Positions 47,231 through 56,639 of a stretch of DNA of 64,000 nt are shown in pieces; position 1 is the first letter of the stretch; the number at the start of each line of letters is the position of its first letter. This DNA comes from Pectinatus sp. GTDB taxonomy: Bacteria; Bacillota; Negativicutes; Selenomonadales; Selenomonadaceae. The position numbers were made by a program, and so were the translations under genes. The notes under the pieces were generated by a model, which saw nothing but the letters and a program-made list of their open reading frames with translations, ran no database searches and had not been told where the DNA came from. The stretch is taken from positions 1 to 64,000 of the forward strand of contig JAHHSQ010000002.1 in the NCBI GenBank assembly GCA_020025135.1. The letters run 5' to 3'.

Positions 47231-48132
47231 TACTTGTCACCTCTGTTTAACATGGGGAACCCCAATTCTTCTCGCTGCTTTAAATAAGCCTTAGCACATT
47301 GCCGAGACAACTTTCTCACTCTGCCAATAAAGGATGTTCGCTCCGAAACGCTAATTGCCCCTCTAGCATCTAGTAAATTAAAAGTATGGGAGCATTTTAA
47401 TACATAGTCATAAGCCGGATACACATAGCCTAACGCAACAATGCGTTGTGCCTCCTGCTCATACTTATCAAACAAATCAAAGAGCAGTTTCGTATCTGCT
47501 AATTCAAAATTATAAGTTGATTGTTCGAATTCGTTACGTTGAAAAACATCGCCATAAGTATATTGACCTGACCAGACGATATCATAGACATTTTCTTTCT
47601 CTTGAATGTACATAGCCAATCTTTCCAGCCCATAGGTTATCTCAGAAGCAACTGGTTGTACATCAACGCCACCAACTTGTTGGAAATAAGTGAATTGAGT
47701 TATTTCCATGCCGTCTAACCATACTTCCCAGCCTAACCCCCACGCTCCTAAGGTCGGCGATTCCCAGTTATCTTCCACAAAACGAATATCATGTTCTTCT
47801 GGATGAATATTCAAACGCTTCAAACTTTCTAAGTACAATTCCTGAATATTATCTGGAGAGGGTTTCATTATAACTTGAAACTGATGATGCTGAAAAAGGC
47901 GATTGGGATTTTCCCCATATCGTCCATCAGCTGGTCGACGTGACGGCTCTACATAAGCGATATGCCAAGGTTCTGGTCCCAAGACGCGCAAAAATGTAGA
48001 GGGATTCATTGTACCAGCACCTTTTTCCACATCGTAAGGTTGTCCTAAGATACAATTTTGTTCAGACCAAAATTGTTGCAAGGTAAGAATGATTTCTTGA
48101 AATGTCATCAATTTAATTTTCCGCCATTTCAC
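47230..48132 (-). CDS. glyQ: Glycine--tRNA ligase alpha subunit
   Basis: 300 aa catalytic class II subunit. Family signatures: LQQFWSEQNCILGQPYDVEKGAGTMNP, YVEPSRRPADGRYGENPNRL, HHQFQVIMKPSP, GWEVWLDGMEITQFTYFQQVGG and CSHTFNLLDARGAISVSERT. The start is GTG 48132 with AAGGAG 7 nt upstream; an internal ATG at codon 9 is an alternative. The Gly T-box precedes it. Confidence 0.97.
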   Translation of the reverse strand: MKWRKIKLMTFQEIILTLQQFWSEQNCILGQPYDVEKGAGTMNPSTFLRVLGPEPWHIAYVEPSRRPADGRYGENPNRLFQHHQFQVIMKPSPDNIQELYLESLKRLNIHPEEHDIRFVEDNWESPTLGAWGLGWEVWLDGMEITQFTYFQQVGGVDVQPVASEITYGLERLAMYIQEKENVYDIVWSGQYTYGDVFQRNEFEQSTYNFELADTKLLFDLFDKYEQEAQRIVALGYVYPAYDYVLKCSHTFNLLDARGAISVSERTSFIGRVRKLSRQCAKAYLKQREELGFPMLNRGDK

Positions 48133-48162
48133 AATGGCTCTCCTTTTGTGTTAAATTTGAAA

Positions 48163-48369
48163 AAAAAATCGTCCCGTGACATATCTATATACATCACAGG
48201 GACGAATTATTAATCCGCGGTTCCACCCTGATTGGTTTTTAACCCACTCATCTTGACCACAAATATTATTTTGTCATTAAGTACCCTAGCCGGCCTCGCT
48301 TCTCTGACGCCTTTCACCATCACGTCTCGCTTTTGGGAGAAACTTCTTGCTAAGGCTGATTTACTTAAT
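48163..48369 (-). promoter_or_regulatory. T-box riboswitch (Gly) upstream of glyQS
   Basis: Minus strand has the T-box AATCAGGGTGGAACCGCGG, followed by the terminator stem CGTCCCTGTGA / TCACGGGACG and T9. Stem I contains AAAGGCGTCAGAG, giving a GGC (Gly) specifier. Transcription should begin near 48369 from the promoter at 48376-48404. Confidence 0.92.
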
Positions 48370-48375
48370 GGATAT

Positions 48376-48404
48376 AGTTTAACTGATTAAAATTTATTTG
48401 TCAA
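48376..48404 (-). promoter_or_regulatory. Promoter of glyQS
   Basis: Minus strand: perfect TTGACA (48404-48399), 17-bp spacer, TAAACT (48381-48376), immediately upstream of the Gly T-box leader. The following 48405-48600 is AT-rich and holds nothing else that I recognise. Confidence 0.75.
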
Positions 48405-48600
48405 TATCTTTTTGTATATTAAAGGTACTATTGTAGTTTTTTTTCTATCTTTCCTTTATTTTATTCTGTTTTGTCTTTTATTTTAATATCTATTTCAGAT
48501 TAAAACATCATTATCTGTAAATCAATAAATTATGGACTGAACCCTATCACCAATCCACATTACCACTACATATACCACAAATAAGTAGTTTCTAACACAA

Positions 48601-49827
48601 CTATTGAACGATAGATGGAAAAGTTGTACGCAAATAATTGGCAACAGCTTCGCCAATTATCCTTTTTCCTATAGCATCAGGATGTAAACCATCCGTCGTA
48701 TAATCGGCTCGCAATTGTCCGTCCTTGTCTGTAAACTTAGCAAAGATATCGATATAATAATGCTGTTGTTTAATCCAGTCATTAACTTTTCCCACTTCCA
48801 AAGGCCACTGCTGAGCCGGGGTAATACCGATGCTTCGTTCCATCTTCTGGGAATTTATTGGCAATACTGTGATAAAAATTGGCGTTATACCATTTTCCCA
48901 ACACAGATACCGTATCTGTCGCAAGTTAGAAATAACCTGTTCTGCCTTCACACCTACACGTAAATCATTAATGCCTCCCATGATGATTAACAAACGCGGT
49001 TTATAAGTTAAAACATCGTGAGAAAAACGTCTCAGCATGGCACTAGTCGTATCACCACTATAACCGATATTCAAAATAGGAACATCAGAGTAGCTTTCCC
49101 AATCATACAGACGAAAATCAGGGGGCGTACAAATTGCTCCGCCACCATGCGTAATGCTATCTCCCAAGGCAGCTACTTGAACACCAGTAGTCTTGACCCG
49201 AAAATGCTGAGGCTTAGACCACTCTCCCAGCATTTTTCCCTGCTCAGTTAGTGCTATCCCCTGCCAATAATACTCGCCAGCTTGTAAAAGTGGTTTTTCG
49301 TCATAATAATCATAGCCAGCTTTTTTATAATAAGAACGCACGAGATGATATTTACTGAAAGAAGAAGGTCGATAGTACACCACAATCCGATACCCAGTGG
49401 CATTGTCCTTTGGCATCCAAGAATAAACTGGATAAACTGGCATACAAGGCATCTTATCATATTCACCAGTCGCTAATAATCGCTCATCGGTCTTTTCTCT
49501 GCAACGCTTCCAAGGCGAAAACCCCGCTAAGGGATGACCTGATAAATCCAATGGTCGCACCTGCCAATAAAGTGTTCCAAAATGCTTTTTTACAGTCAAC
49601 TCGCAACCGACCGTAAAAATATCACGGCGCGTAAAAAAAACACCATGCGCGTCTTTAAGACGAACTTCATACGATACAGCGCTAGGTATAGGAGACCAAT
49701 TTAGATAAATAACTTCTGGTGCCATAACTCTAGCTGAAAAGCTATGTCTAGGTAAAGCTTCTACGCCTTGACTCGATAATAAACACACTACAAACAACCA
49801 AAAAGCCACTGCTATCTTCTTGTTCAT
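48601..49827 (-). CDS. Secreted SGNH/GDSL hydrolase with N-terminal beta domains
   Basis: 408 aa. A signal peptide (KKIAVAFWLFVVCLLSSQGVEA) precedes a ~170-aa region rich in Tyr/Trp that looks like fibronectin III-type repeats (VIYLNWSPIPSAVSYEVRL and YSWMPKDNATGYRIVVYY). The C-terminal SGNH domain has block I AALGDSITHGGG (Ser nucleophile), block III IIMGGINDLRVG and block V DGLHPDAIGKRI (Asp/His). It probably hydrolyses an ester in the periplasm or outside the cell; the substrate is unknown. It ends the minus-strand group with the chemoreceptor 18 bp upstream. Confidence 0.87.
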   Translation of the reverse strand: MNKKIAVAFWLFVVCLLSSQGVEALPRHSFSARVMAPEVIYLNWSPIPSAVSYEVRLKDAHGVFFTRRDIFTVGCELTVKKHFGTLYWQVRPLDLSGHPLAGFSPWKRCREKTDERLLATGEYDKMPCMPVYPVYSWMPKDNATGYRIVVYYRPSSFSKYHLVRSYYKKAGYDYYDEKPLLQAGEYYWQGIALTEQGKMLGEWSKPQHFRVKTTGVQVAALGDSITHGGGAICTPPDFRLYDWESYSDVPILNIGYSGDTTSAMLRRFSHDVLTYKPRLLIIMGGINDLRVGVKAEQVISNLRQIRYLCWENGITPIFITVLPINSQKMERSIGITPAQQWPLEVGKVNDWIKQQHYYIDIFAKFTDKDGQLRADYTTDGLHPDAIGKRIIGEAVANYLRTTFPSIVQ

Positions 49828-49845
49828 CTTATCCTAAACTACCTC

Positions 49846-51636
49846 TTAAACCTTGAATACTGAGATATGTTCGGAAAATTGCGCAGCAATCTTTTCGAAT
49901 TCGGCAATTTTATCGGTCATATCCTTAATCCGTTCATTGTAAATCTGTACAGCCTGATTAATTTTATCTGCGGACAATGATTCCGATTTAGAAAGTGATA
50001 CCATAGCTTCAATCTTGCCGTAAACAGAATTCATTCCAACCATTTCTTCTTTCAATTGTCCAATGATATTCACAATATTATTAGATACAGAGCGAATATT
50101 AGATAAGTACTTGCTATTATCATCGACTATTTGTACTAGATTAGCGTTTTCTTCTGACAAGACTTTGTATTCAACATCTACATATTTTACTACCTTCGAG
50201 ATGGTTTCCGAAATTGTTTTTACATCTTCGGAAATAATTTTAGATTGTTCCTGAGATTGTTCTGCCAACTTGCGCACTTCTTCAGCTACAACAGCAAATC
50301 CCTTGCCATGTTCCCCCGCTCCTGCGGCTTCTATAGCTGCATTAAGTGCTAATAAATTGGTTCTGCCGGCAATATCTGCTACCGTCTTCGTAATTACTGT
50401 AATACGCTGGGCTTGCTCAATCAAACCATCTATAGCTTGATTTACTTTGCTAAATTGTTGCATCGTAGTATTGATTTTATCGCTAGATTGGCGCACGTTA
50501 TTAAAGCCATCTTCTATTTCACGCACCGCTGTCGTTAGGTGTTTATTGTTAGCAGCCTGATTATCAACAACACTCTTTAAAGTATCGATATTATTGCTTA
50601 AAATAGCCGCTGTATTAGAAACATTTTCTGTCGCTTCGTTACTATCTAGGGCACGCTTATTTACTGCAGCCGTAATATTGTCAGAAGTATGAAGCATATC
50701 AGATGCCAATTCTTTAAAACTCGAGCCATAGCGGAACAATTCATCATTATTGCCTTTAATACCTGTGAAATTTGTGCGCATTTCCTGTTTATAACTTTCT
50801 ATTTTTTCACTCATAGTATTAAAAATGTCGTACGATTTCACTTGTACTTTACCAGCATATTCATGGCGCACCAAAGAATCTAAGTCATCCAATACCGCAT
50901 AAGCTGGTCTAAGAAAAACAAAACTGCCTATACCGCTAACTAAACCTACTAACGGCACAGACCACCAAGAAAATGCCGTACCGACCAAATCCAAGAGAGC
51001 ATTTAAAATAGCATAAAAAATCATACTAAAAATAAATACTCGACCTGGCACACTGGGAATAAAGCGAAAAACCTTGCTAAAAAAGTAATTTTTTACATGT
51101 CTAATATTGTAAGAAAAACTAATAAGTATTTGTAGAGAATCACTGTCTTTTTGCAAAACTTTCGTTTCTATCTTTTCATGATAGTGTTCGGCTGCCCCCT
51201 CTAAAAGACCTCTCAAATAGGCAAACATATGGCGTTTAGAGCGGTATGTGAAGACCGATTCTGTATCAGAAATATCTCGCATATTGATAAAAGGCGGTTT
51301 AGCCCCCTTAATCATGCGCACTACTTCTACATGAATGTCATAGAGTGAAGATAAAAAATCATGTAAATTTTCCTTTTGAAAAAATCCAGGATAAAACTGA
51401 AAAAATGTCGCCACATTATCCTTACCGATAGCATACCAAATTTCATCAGCCGTTTTATGTAAACGCTGTACTAGTTCCTGTTCAAATTGCTTGATAACTG
51501 CATCATCAATATCTTCACTGGGCATAAATATATGCTTTCCGCCCAGTCCAATATCACTTAGAATTTTATTAATGAGCTCATCGCCCCATATCTTTTTACT
51601 GGTGCTGACCCAAGCGCCAACAATCGTTCCTTTCAT
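49846..51636 (-). CDS. H-NOX-domain methyl-accepting chemotaxis protein
   Basis: About 596 aa. With the start at ATG 51636 (GGGAGG upstream), residues 1-~180 form an H-NOX haem domain: proximal His102 in DIH, the Y131-R-S133-K-R135 haem-propionate motif, and W9, N74 and Y140 at the positions that stabilise bound O2 in the Thermoanaerobacter H-NOX. Two membrane helices follow (~205-260), then a HAMP-less linker and the receptor signalling tip TVADIAGRTNLLALNAAIEAAGAGEHGKGFAVVAEEVRKLAEQS. It should signal O2 (or NO) to the Che system. Reading can extend 11 codons upstream, but that covers the ribosome site. Confidence 0.92.
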   Translation of the reverse strand: MKGTIVGAWVSTSKKIWGDELINKILSDIGLGGKHIFMPSEDIDDAVIKQFEQELVQRLHKTADEIWYAIGKDNVATFFQFYPGFFQKENLHDFLSSLYDIHVEVVRMIKGAKPPFINMRDISDTESVFTYRSKRHMFAYLRGLLEGAAEHYHEKIETKVLQKDSDSLQILISFSYNIRHVKNYFFSKVFRFIPSVPGRVFIFSMIFYAILNALLDLVGTAFSWWSVPLVGLVSGIGSFVFLRPAYAVLDDLDSLVRHEYAGKVQVKSYDIFNTMSEKIESYKQEMRTNFTGIKGNNDELFRYGSSFKELASDMLHTSDNITAAVNKRALDSNEATENVSNTAAILSNNIDTLKSVVDNQAANNKHLTTAVREIEDGFNNVRQSSDKINTTMQQFSKVNQAIDGLIEQAQRITVITKTVADIAGRTNLLALNAAIEAAGAGEHGKGFAVVAEEVRKLAEQSQEQSKIISEDVKTISETISKVVKYVDVEYKVLSEENANLVQIVDDNSKYLSNIRSVSNNIVNIIGQLKEEMVGMNSVYGKIEAMVSLSKSESLSADKINQAVQIYNERIKDMTDKIAEFEKIAAQFSEHISVFKV

Positions 51637-51724
51637 AGCAACCACTTCCTCCCTTGATTTAGAAAACATCGTTTCTTAATCTTATATTTTAGCACATTAT
51701 CAGTAATGAATATATTTCTAATAC

Positions 51725-51760
51725 AAAAAAGCTAAAATCCCCAAAGAGATTTTAGCTTTT
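51725..51760 (-). terminator. Terminator after hsp20
   Basis: Stem AAAAGCTAAAATC / GATTTTAGCTTTT with an 8-nt loop and T run on the minus strand. Confidence 0.85.
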
Positions 51761-51795
51761 CATTGCTTCATAGTTGTATAAACTAAAAATACAAA

Positions 51796-52248
51796 TCATC
51801 TAATGTCTATATGCGTTGCCGTATCCTGACCAGGAAGCTTCGGCAAAACTACACTTAAGACACCATTTTCAAAATCTGCCTTGATAGCTTCTTTATCAAT
51901 TCCATCAATATAAAAGGAACGAGCAAATTCTCCGTAACGGCGTTCGCGACGCAAGTAGCGCCCTTCCCCTAAAACTTCTTCTGCCTGATTAGTAGCCTGA
52001 ATAGTCAAATATCCCTTGTCATAGCAAAGAGAAATATCTTCCTTTTTCACGCCTGGCAACTCAGCATGCAACTCATAGCGGTCAGAAAAATCCTGTACAT
52101 CTACTTTAAAAGAGACAAAGCCAGACATGGCTGTTTGCACAGGAGCAATAGCCGTATTAAATAACGGTTCTCCCAAGGCATCTTGCAAGTGTTTTAAAGC
52201 TTCATCCTTATTTAACATATCTCTAGAAAGTGAACCTAATCCGAACAT
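51796..52248 (-). CDS. Hsp20 family small heat-shock protein
   Basis: 150 aa. ATP-independent holdase chaperone. The alpha-crystallin domain (about residues 45-150) has VDVQDFSDRYELHAELPGVKKEDISL, YLTIQA, RRERRYGEFARSFYIDGID and the terminal ADFENGVLSVVLPK. The start chosen is ATG 52248 with GGGTGG 5 nt upstream. It is a single-gene unit; no CIRCE operator was found upstream. Confidence 0.92.
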   Translation of the reverse strand: MFGLGSLSRDMLNKDEALKHLQDALGEPLFNTAIAPVQTAMSGFVSFKVDVQDFSDRYELHAELPGVKKEDISLCYDKGYLTIQATNQAEEVLGEGRYLRRERRYGEFARSFYIDGIDKEAIKADFENGVLSVVLPKLPGQDTATHIDIR

Positions 52249-52257
52249 AGAAACCAC

Positions 52258-52565
52258 CCTTTCTAAATTAAAAACTATTTGAGGTCAAATCTTGTTGCAC
52301 AATTAAAGTTCCCTTCTACTATTTATTGTATAGCAGTTCTCTTTTTTTTGCAAGATAGTTCTACTTTTAAAGGATAACAATTATCTATTGCGGTACATCT
52401 TTTCTATATGTTTGCCTTTTCTACACTTTAGTTATAAAATTAAAGATACTATAATGCACAAGCCATTTATCGTGCTAAATGACATAAAATACTCAACATC
52501 CAAGGAAAGGTGGTGTATTCGCTGTTTGCACTGCTGACCATTTTTCTTGCAAATAGCAATTATTT
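52258..52565. other. Intergenic region between divergent hsp20 and galE
   Basis: 308 bp, AT-rich. A TATAAT near 52451 may serve galE. A single GGTCAAA near hsp20 is only half of a CtsR site. Nothing else recognised. Confidence 0.5.
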
Positions 52566-53555
52566 ATGCCTATTTTAGTATGTGGTGGAGCTGGCTATAT
52601 CGGTTCTCATTTCGTCGAAGCTCTCCAAAAAACTGCTTTAAAACCCGTTGTCGTGGACAATCTGCGCACTGGTCACAGGGAGGCAGTTCCAGATGACGTT
52701 CCCTTCTACGAAACCGATATCAGAGATAAAAAAGCTCTGCAAACTATCTTTGCTAAACATAATATCTCGGCCGTTGTTCATTTCGCTGCCTGCTCCCTAG
52801 TAGGGGAAAGCATGGAAGAACCTCTCCTTTATTTTAACAACAATGTGGGAGGCATGCAGTCTCTCTTAGAAGTTATGGCGGAAAATGACGTTGACAAAAT
52901 AGTTTTTTCCTCTTCGGCATCCACTTATGGAGAACCAAAATCCGTTCCTATCCTAGAAACTGCCCCAACCAACCCAACTAACCCATATGGCGAAAGTAAA
53001 TTATTTATGGAAAAAATGATGCATTGGATTGATACCGCTTTCCATATCCGCTATGTTTCTTTGCGCTACTTCAATGTAGCCGGTGCTTCTCCTACTGGTA
53101 ATATTGGCGAAGACCATCGACCGGAAAGTCACTTAGTCCCCATCATTTTACAAGTTCCCCTAGGAAAACGCTCCCATCTCACTGTCTATGGCAATGATTA
53201 CCCTACACCGGATGGGACTTGCATTCGCGATTATGTCCATGTCTGTGACTTAGCTAGTGCCCATATCGCCGCCCTCCACTATCTAGAAAAAGGTGGAAAA
53301 AGCGATATTTTCAACCTCGGCAGTGGCAATGGCTTTTCTGTCATGGAAATGATTACTGCCGCTAGGCGCGCGACTGGTCACGCCATTCCCATTGAAATTG
53401 GCACTAGACGTCCTGGTGACCCAGCCCGTCTAATCGCTTCCAGTGAAAAAGCGAAAAAAATTCTCGGCTGGCAACCACAGGCAACTAATATGGAGGACAT
53501 TATTTCTTCCGCTTGGAAATGGCATTCCCAACATCCAAATGGTTTTGCTCGTTAA
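52566..53555 (+). CDS. galE: UDP-glucose 4-epimerase
   Basis: 329 aa extended SDR. NAD-binding ILVCGGAGYIGSHFVEAL at the N-terminus, VVDNLRTGHREAV, the catalytic SSSASTYG and YGESK (YxxxK), and RYFNVAGASPTGNIGEDHRPESHL are typical of GalE. It interconverts UDP-glucose and UDP-galactose, supplying galactose for surface glycans. It is a single-gene unit ended by the terminator at 53582. Confidence 0.94.
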   Translation: MPILVCGGAGYIGSHFVEALQKTALKPVVVDNLRTGHREAVPDDVPFYETDIRDKKALQTIFAKHNISAVVHFAACSLVGESMEEPLLYFNNNVGGMQSLLEVMAENDVDKIVFSSSASTYGEPKSVPILETAPTNPTNPYGESKLFMEKMMHWIDTAFHIRYVSLRYFNVAGASPTGNIGEDHRPESHLVPIILQVPLGKRSHLTVYGNDYPTPDGTCIRDYVHVCDLASAHIAALHYLEKGGKSDIFNLGSGNGFSVMEMITAARRATGHAIPIEIGTRRPGDPARLIASSEKAKKILGWQPQATNMEDIISSAWKWHSQHPNGFAR

Positions 53556-53581
53556 AGTGACATCCTGATTTTAGAAAAAAC

Positions 53582-53618
53582 AAAAAGCGTAAGATAGTTT
53601 TACCTATCTTACGCTTTT
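53582..53618. terminator. Bidirectional terminator between galE and tcdA
   Basis: Stem AAAAAGCGTAAGATAG / CTATCTTACGCTTTT; the arm on the right overlaps the last codons (Lys-Ala-stop) of tcdA. Confidence 0.85.
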
Positions 53619-54307
53619 ATTATCTGCTTGACCACGGCACTGGCGAGAATAAGTCCCGCAACTGAAGGAACAAAAGCCACACTGCCCAAAATACCTCTCA
53701 CATTTTTTGCCTGTGATAAAGGTGGTTCTTCAGAAAATACTACATTATGTTTACTTATGCCATAAGCACGTAAGGTTTTTCGCAATTTACGTGCCAATGG
53801 ACAAGTATGTGTTTTCGCTATATCTGTCAACTGCAGGCGAGAGGGGTCTACTCGATTAGCCATCCCCATGCTACTCCAAATTTGTTTATTGCGCCGATGA
53901 GCTTCCACGATAAGAGCCACCTTATCGGGAAAACTATCAATAGCATCGACAATATAATCTACTTCATTCCAAGGGAAATTGCCAGATGTTTCTGCCGTAT
54001 ACCGAGTATTAAGAGAAATGATTTTTAAATCAGGATTAATATCAAGCGCCCTTGCCCTTACTATATCTGCCTTATTTTTACCGATGGTACTAATTGTGGC
54101 AATCAATTGTCGATTTATATTGCTTATATCCACAACATCATTATCCATGAGCACTATTTGACCAACACCACTGCGCACTAAAGCTTCTGCCGCGAAAGAA
54201 CCGACGCCACCTAAGCCAACGACAGCTACTTTGCTTGCTACCAACTTACTCATCGCTTCTTTTCCCAGCAAAATTTGAGTGCGTTGAAAAATTTCTTCTC
54301 TCATCAT
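53609..54307 (-). CDS. tcdA: tRNA threonylcarbamoyladenosine dehydratase
   Basis: 232 aa E1-like (ThiF/HesA) protein. It cyclises t6A37 of tRNA to ct6A. Motifs: VAVVGLGGVGSFAAEALVRSGVG (ATP loop), LMDNDVVDISNINRQ, VDAIDSFPDKVALI and GSVAFVPSVAGLILAS. The Cys-dependent metal cluster of other E1 proteins is absent, as in TcdA. It overlaps the ftsZ-like gene by 4 bp. Confidence 0.92.
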   Translation of the reverse strand: MMREEIFQRTQILLGKEAMSKLVASKVAVVGLGGVGSFAAEALVRSGVGQIVLMDNDVVDISNINRQLIATISTIGKNKADIVRARALDINPDLKIISLNTRYTAETSGNFPWNEVDYIVDAIDSFPDKVALIVEAHRRNKQIWSSMGMANRVDPSRLQLTDIAKTHTCPLARKLRKTLRAYGISKHNVVFSEEPPLSQAKNVRGILGSVAFVPSVAGLILASAVVKQIIKA

Positions 54308-55413
54308 TGTCTTTTTACCATAAAAGAAGGAATAGAAGGCATCGGCCGTTCGGAGGAAGTAACTTTTTTCTCCGCCTCACTATTTTTAATCAAAAATTGC
54401 TTTGGCGCGATACGTTTATCATTTCCATGATGAACAATCTCGGAAAAATCAGTGGCAATTAAAGTAACACGGACAGTATCCTGCATAGTTTCATCTAAAA
54501 CCGTACCAAAAATTATATTTGCATCTGGGTTCATATTGTCTGGATTAGTATTTTCCAGCAAGAAATCGGTAGCTTCAGTAATGTCAAAAAGTGACAAATC
54601 CTTATTCGAGGTTATATTTAAAATAATGCCCTGTGCTCCCAAAATTGGGCGGTCTAAAAGCGGACTGTTAATCGCTTTCTCTACTGCCTGCAAAAGATTA
54701 TCAGCTTCACCAATTCCAAATAAAGCATCAGAATTTTTACTCTGTCTCAAAATAGAACGCACATCAGCGAAATCGACATTGACGACGCCAACAGTTAATA
54801 TTAGCTCATAGATACAGTTTATTGCCTGTTGCACTACATTATCTACCATCTGAAAAGCATTTAACATCGTTATCTTCCCCAAGCCTAAATCTTCCTTGAG
54901 CAAGTTATCGTTATAAATAATCAAGACTGCATCTACATTTTCTCGCAAGGCATCTATTCCCTGCTGAGCTGTTTTACGCTTACGAGAACCTTCAAAACTG
55001 AAAGGCATTGTTACTACACATACCGTCAAGATGCCCATCTCTTTAGCAATTTCAGCTACTACTGCGATTGCTCCAGTGCCAAAACCGCCTCCCATACCAG
55101 CCGTAATAAAGAGCAAATCTGTCCCTTGTAAGTTTTTCTTAAGCAACTCGCGTTTGTCTTGTACAGCTTTCTTGCCTAAATCGACATGTCCACCACATCC
55201 CAAACCGCGTGTAAAATCATCTCCTAATGGAATGATATTTACCAAATTATGGTCTAAAGTCCGCAACTGATGCAAGTCACTATTGAGTGCGATTAGCTCA
55301 ATACAATCTCTTTTTTTCACTGTTAAATGTTTTAATACATTATTACCAGCTCCGCCGATACCAATGATTTTAATATTGACTACAGCATTCTGAATTTTAT
55401 TTTCTTCTGTCAT
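54304..55413 (-). CDS. FtsZ paralogue with altered tubulin signature
   Basis: 369 aa. Clear FtsZ homologue: IKIIGIGGAGNNVLKHL, ALNSDLHQL, TDLLFITAGMGGGFGTGAIAVVAEIAKEMG and the T7-loop VVNVDFADVRSIL with its catalytic Asp. Its end, PSIPSFMVKRQ, resembles the FtsA/SepF-binding tail. The tubulin signature reads GGGFGTG (residues 108-114), with Phe111 in place of the phosphate-contacting Thr, and the nucleotide-pocket PND segment reads YND. It lies beside tcdA and nhaA, not in a division cluster, so it is probably a second, specialised copy. GTPase activity may be reduced; this is inference. Confidence 0.88.
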   Translation of the reverse strand: MTEENKIQNAVVNIKIIGIGGAGNNVLKHLTVKKRDCIELIALNSDLHQLRTLDHNLVNIIPLGDDFTRGLGCGGHVDLGKKAVQDKRELLKKNLQGTDLLFITAGMGGGFGTGAIAVVAEIAKEMGILTVCVVTMPFSFEGSRKRKTAQQGIDALRENVDAVLIIYNDNLLKEDLGLGKITMLNAFQMVDNVVQQAINCIYELILTVGVVNVDFADVRSILRQSKNSDALFGIGEADNLLQAVEKAINSPLLDRPILGAQGIILNITSNKDLSLFDITEATDFLLENTNPDNMNPDANIIFGTVLDETMQDTVRVTLIATDFSEIVHHGNDKRIAPKQFLIKNSEAEKKVTSSERPMPSIPSFMVKRQ

Positions 55414-55439
55414 GCTCTAAACACCAACCTATGTCACCT

Positions 55440-56639
55440 TTATTGTGACGTTCTCCCATATATTTTAAATAATGTATATCCAGCTATCCCCGATAAACAA
55501 GAAGCTACAATGATGCCTAATTTTGCCTCTGTCAAATACTCTGGTATTTCCGAAAAAGCGAGGGAAGCAATAAAAAGAGACATTGTAAATCCTATTCCAC
55601 CTAAACAACCAGCACTAAAAAACTGTTTTTTATTTGTACCCTCTGGTATTTTAATCAATTTGGAGCGAAACAACAAGTAGGCTGTTCCAAAAATTCCCAG
55701 TGGTTTGCCGATGAAAAGACCAGCAATAACGCCTAGGGCAACTGGTGTAAAAATAAGATGGAAATCCGAACTACTCAATGGTATTCCGGCATTAGCAAGG
55801 GCAAATACTGGCATAATAAACCAAGCCGACCACGGCGTAATCCGGTGTTCTAGACGGTGTAAAAGCGATTTTTTGACGCTCTGACTCTTATCTGCTGGAA
55901 TCAACAATCCCATCACTACACCAGCGATTGTTGGATGAATACCCGCCTTGAAAAAAATACACCAAGCCGCAATTCCTAGCAATAGATACATCCAGAAATT
56001 GGTAACATTCTTTCGGTTCAAAATAAATACCCCGCAGAACACTAACGCGCCCCAAACTAGATACAAAATAGAAATATCAGAGCTATAAAAAAGGGCAATA
56101 ACAATAATGCCTCCTAGGTCATCGACAATTGCCAATGCCGTCAAAAATATCGCTATGCTACGCGGAGCATTACTAGCAGCTAATGCCAATATCCCCAAAG
56201 AAAACGCTATATCAGTAGCCATTGGTACTCCCCACCCCACAATGGTCGGTTGTCCCCAATTGATGATGGAAAATATAATTGCCGGAACAATCATTCCACC
56301 TATAGCTCCCAAAATTGGCAAAATCGTCGCTGAAATAGATTTCAATTCGCCAAATAAAAATTCACGCTTTATTTCTAACCCAACTACAAAAAAGAATATG
56401 GCCATCAAACCATCATTAATCCAATGCAAGATTGACAAATCAATAAATGCCAAACGTATATGATGATGGAGAATATTCTGATACTGACCGCTCACAGCAC
56501 TGTTAGCTAAAATTAAAGCTACAATCGTACAGGCAAGGAGCACTATCCCACCAGAGGCTTCGTTCTTAAAAAATTGAGCAAATGGTTGTAATAAATTTTT
56601 TGTTTTAGTCCGCAAATATTTTCTTCTGTTTTCTTTCAT
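55440..56639 (-). CDS. nhaA: Na+/H+ antiporter NhaA
   Basis: 399 aa, about 12 membrane helices. Signatures: FFKNEASGGIVLLACTIVALILANS, HWINDGLMAIFFFVVGLEIKREF, GWGVPMATDIAFSLGILAL with the TD of the ion site, and ALAIVDDLGGIIVIALFY with the paired Asp. It exports Na+ in exchange for protons. It lies 26 bp before the ftsZ-like gene on the same strand; upstream is repeat copy 4. Confidence 0.95.
   Translation of the reverse strand: MKENRRKYLRTKTKNLLQPFAQFFKNEASGGIVLLACTIVALILANSAVSGQYQNILHHHIRLAFIDLSILHWINDGLMAIFFFVVGLEIKREFLFGELKSISATILPILGAIGGMIVPAIIFSIINWGQPTIVGWGVPMATDIAFSLGILALAASNAPRSIAIFLTALAIVDDLGGIIVIALFYSSDISILYLVWGALVFCGVFILNRKNVTNFWMYLLLGIAAWCIFFKAGIHPTIAGVVMGLLIPADKSQSVKKSLLHRLEHRITPWSAWFIMPVFALANAGIPLSSSDFHLIFTPVALGVIAGLFIGKPLGIFGTAYLLFRSKLIKIPEGTNKKQFFSAGCLGGIGFTMSLFIASLAFSEIPEYLTEAKLGIIVASCLSGIAGYTLFKIYGRTSQ

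Noticed and set aside
52258..52320. GGTCAAA near the hsp20 start as a CtsR site
   Set aside because: CtsR needs two tandem heptamers; only one is present. No CIRCE palindrome was found either.
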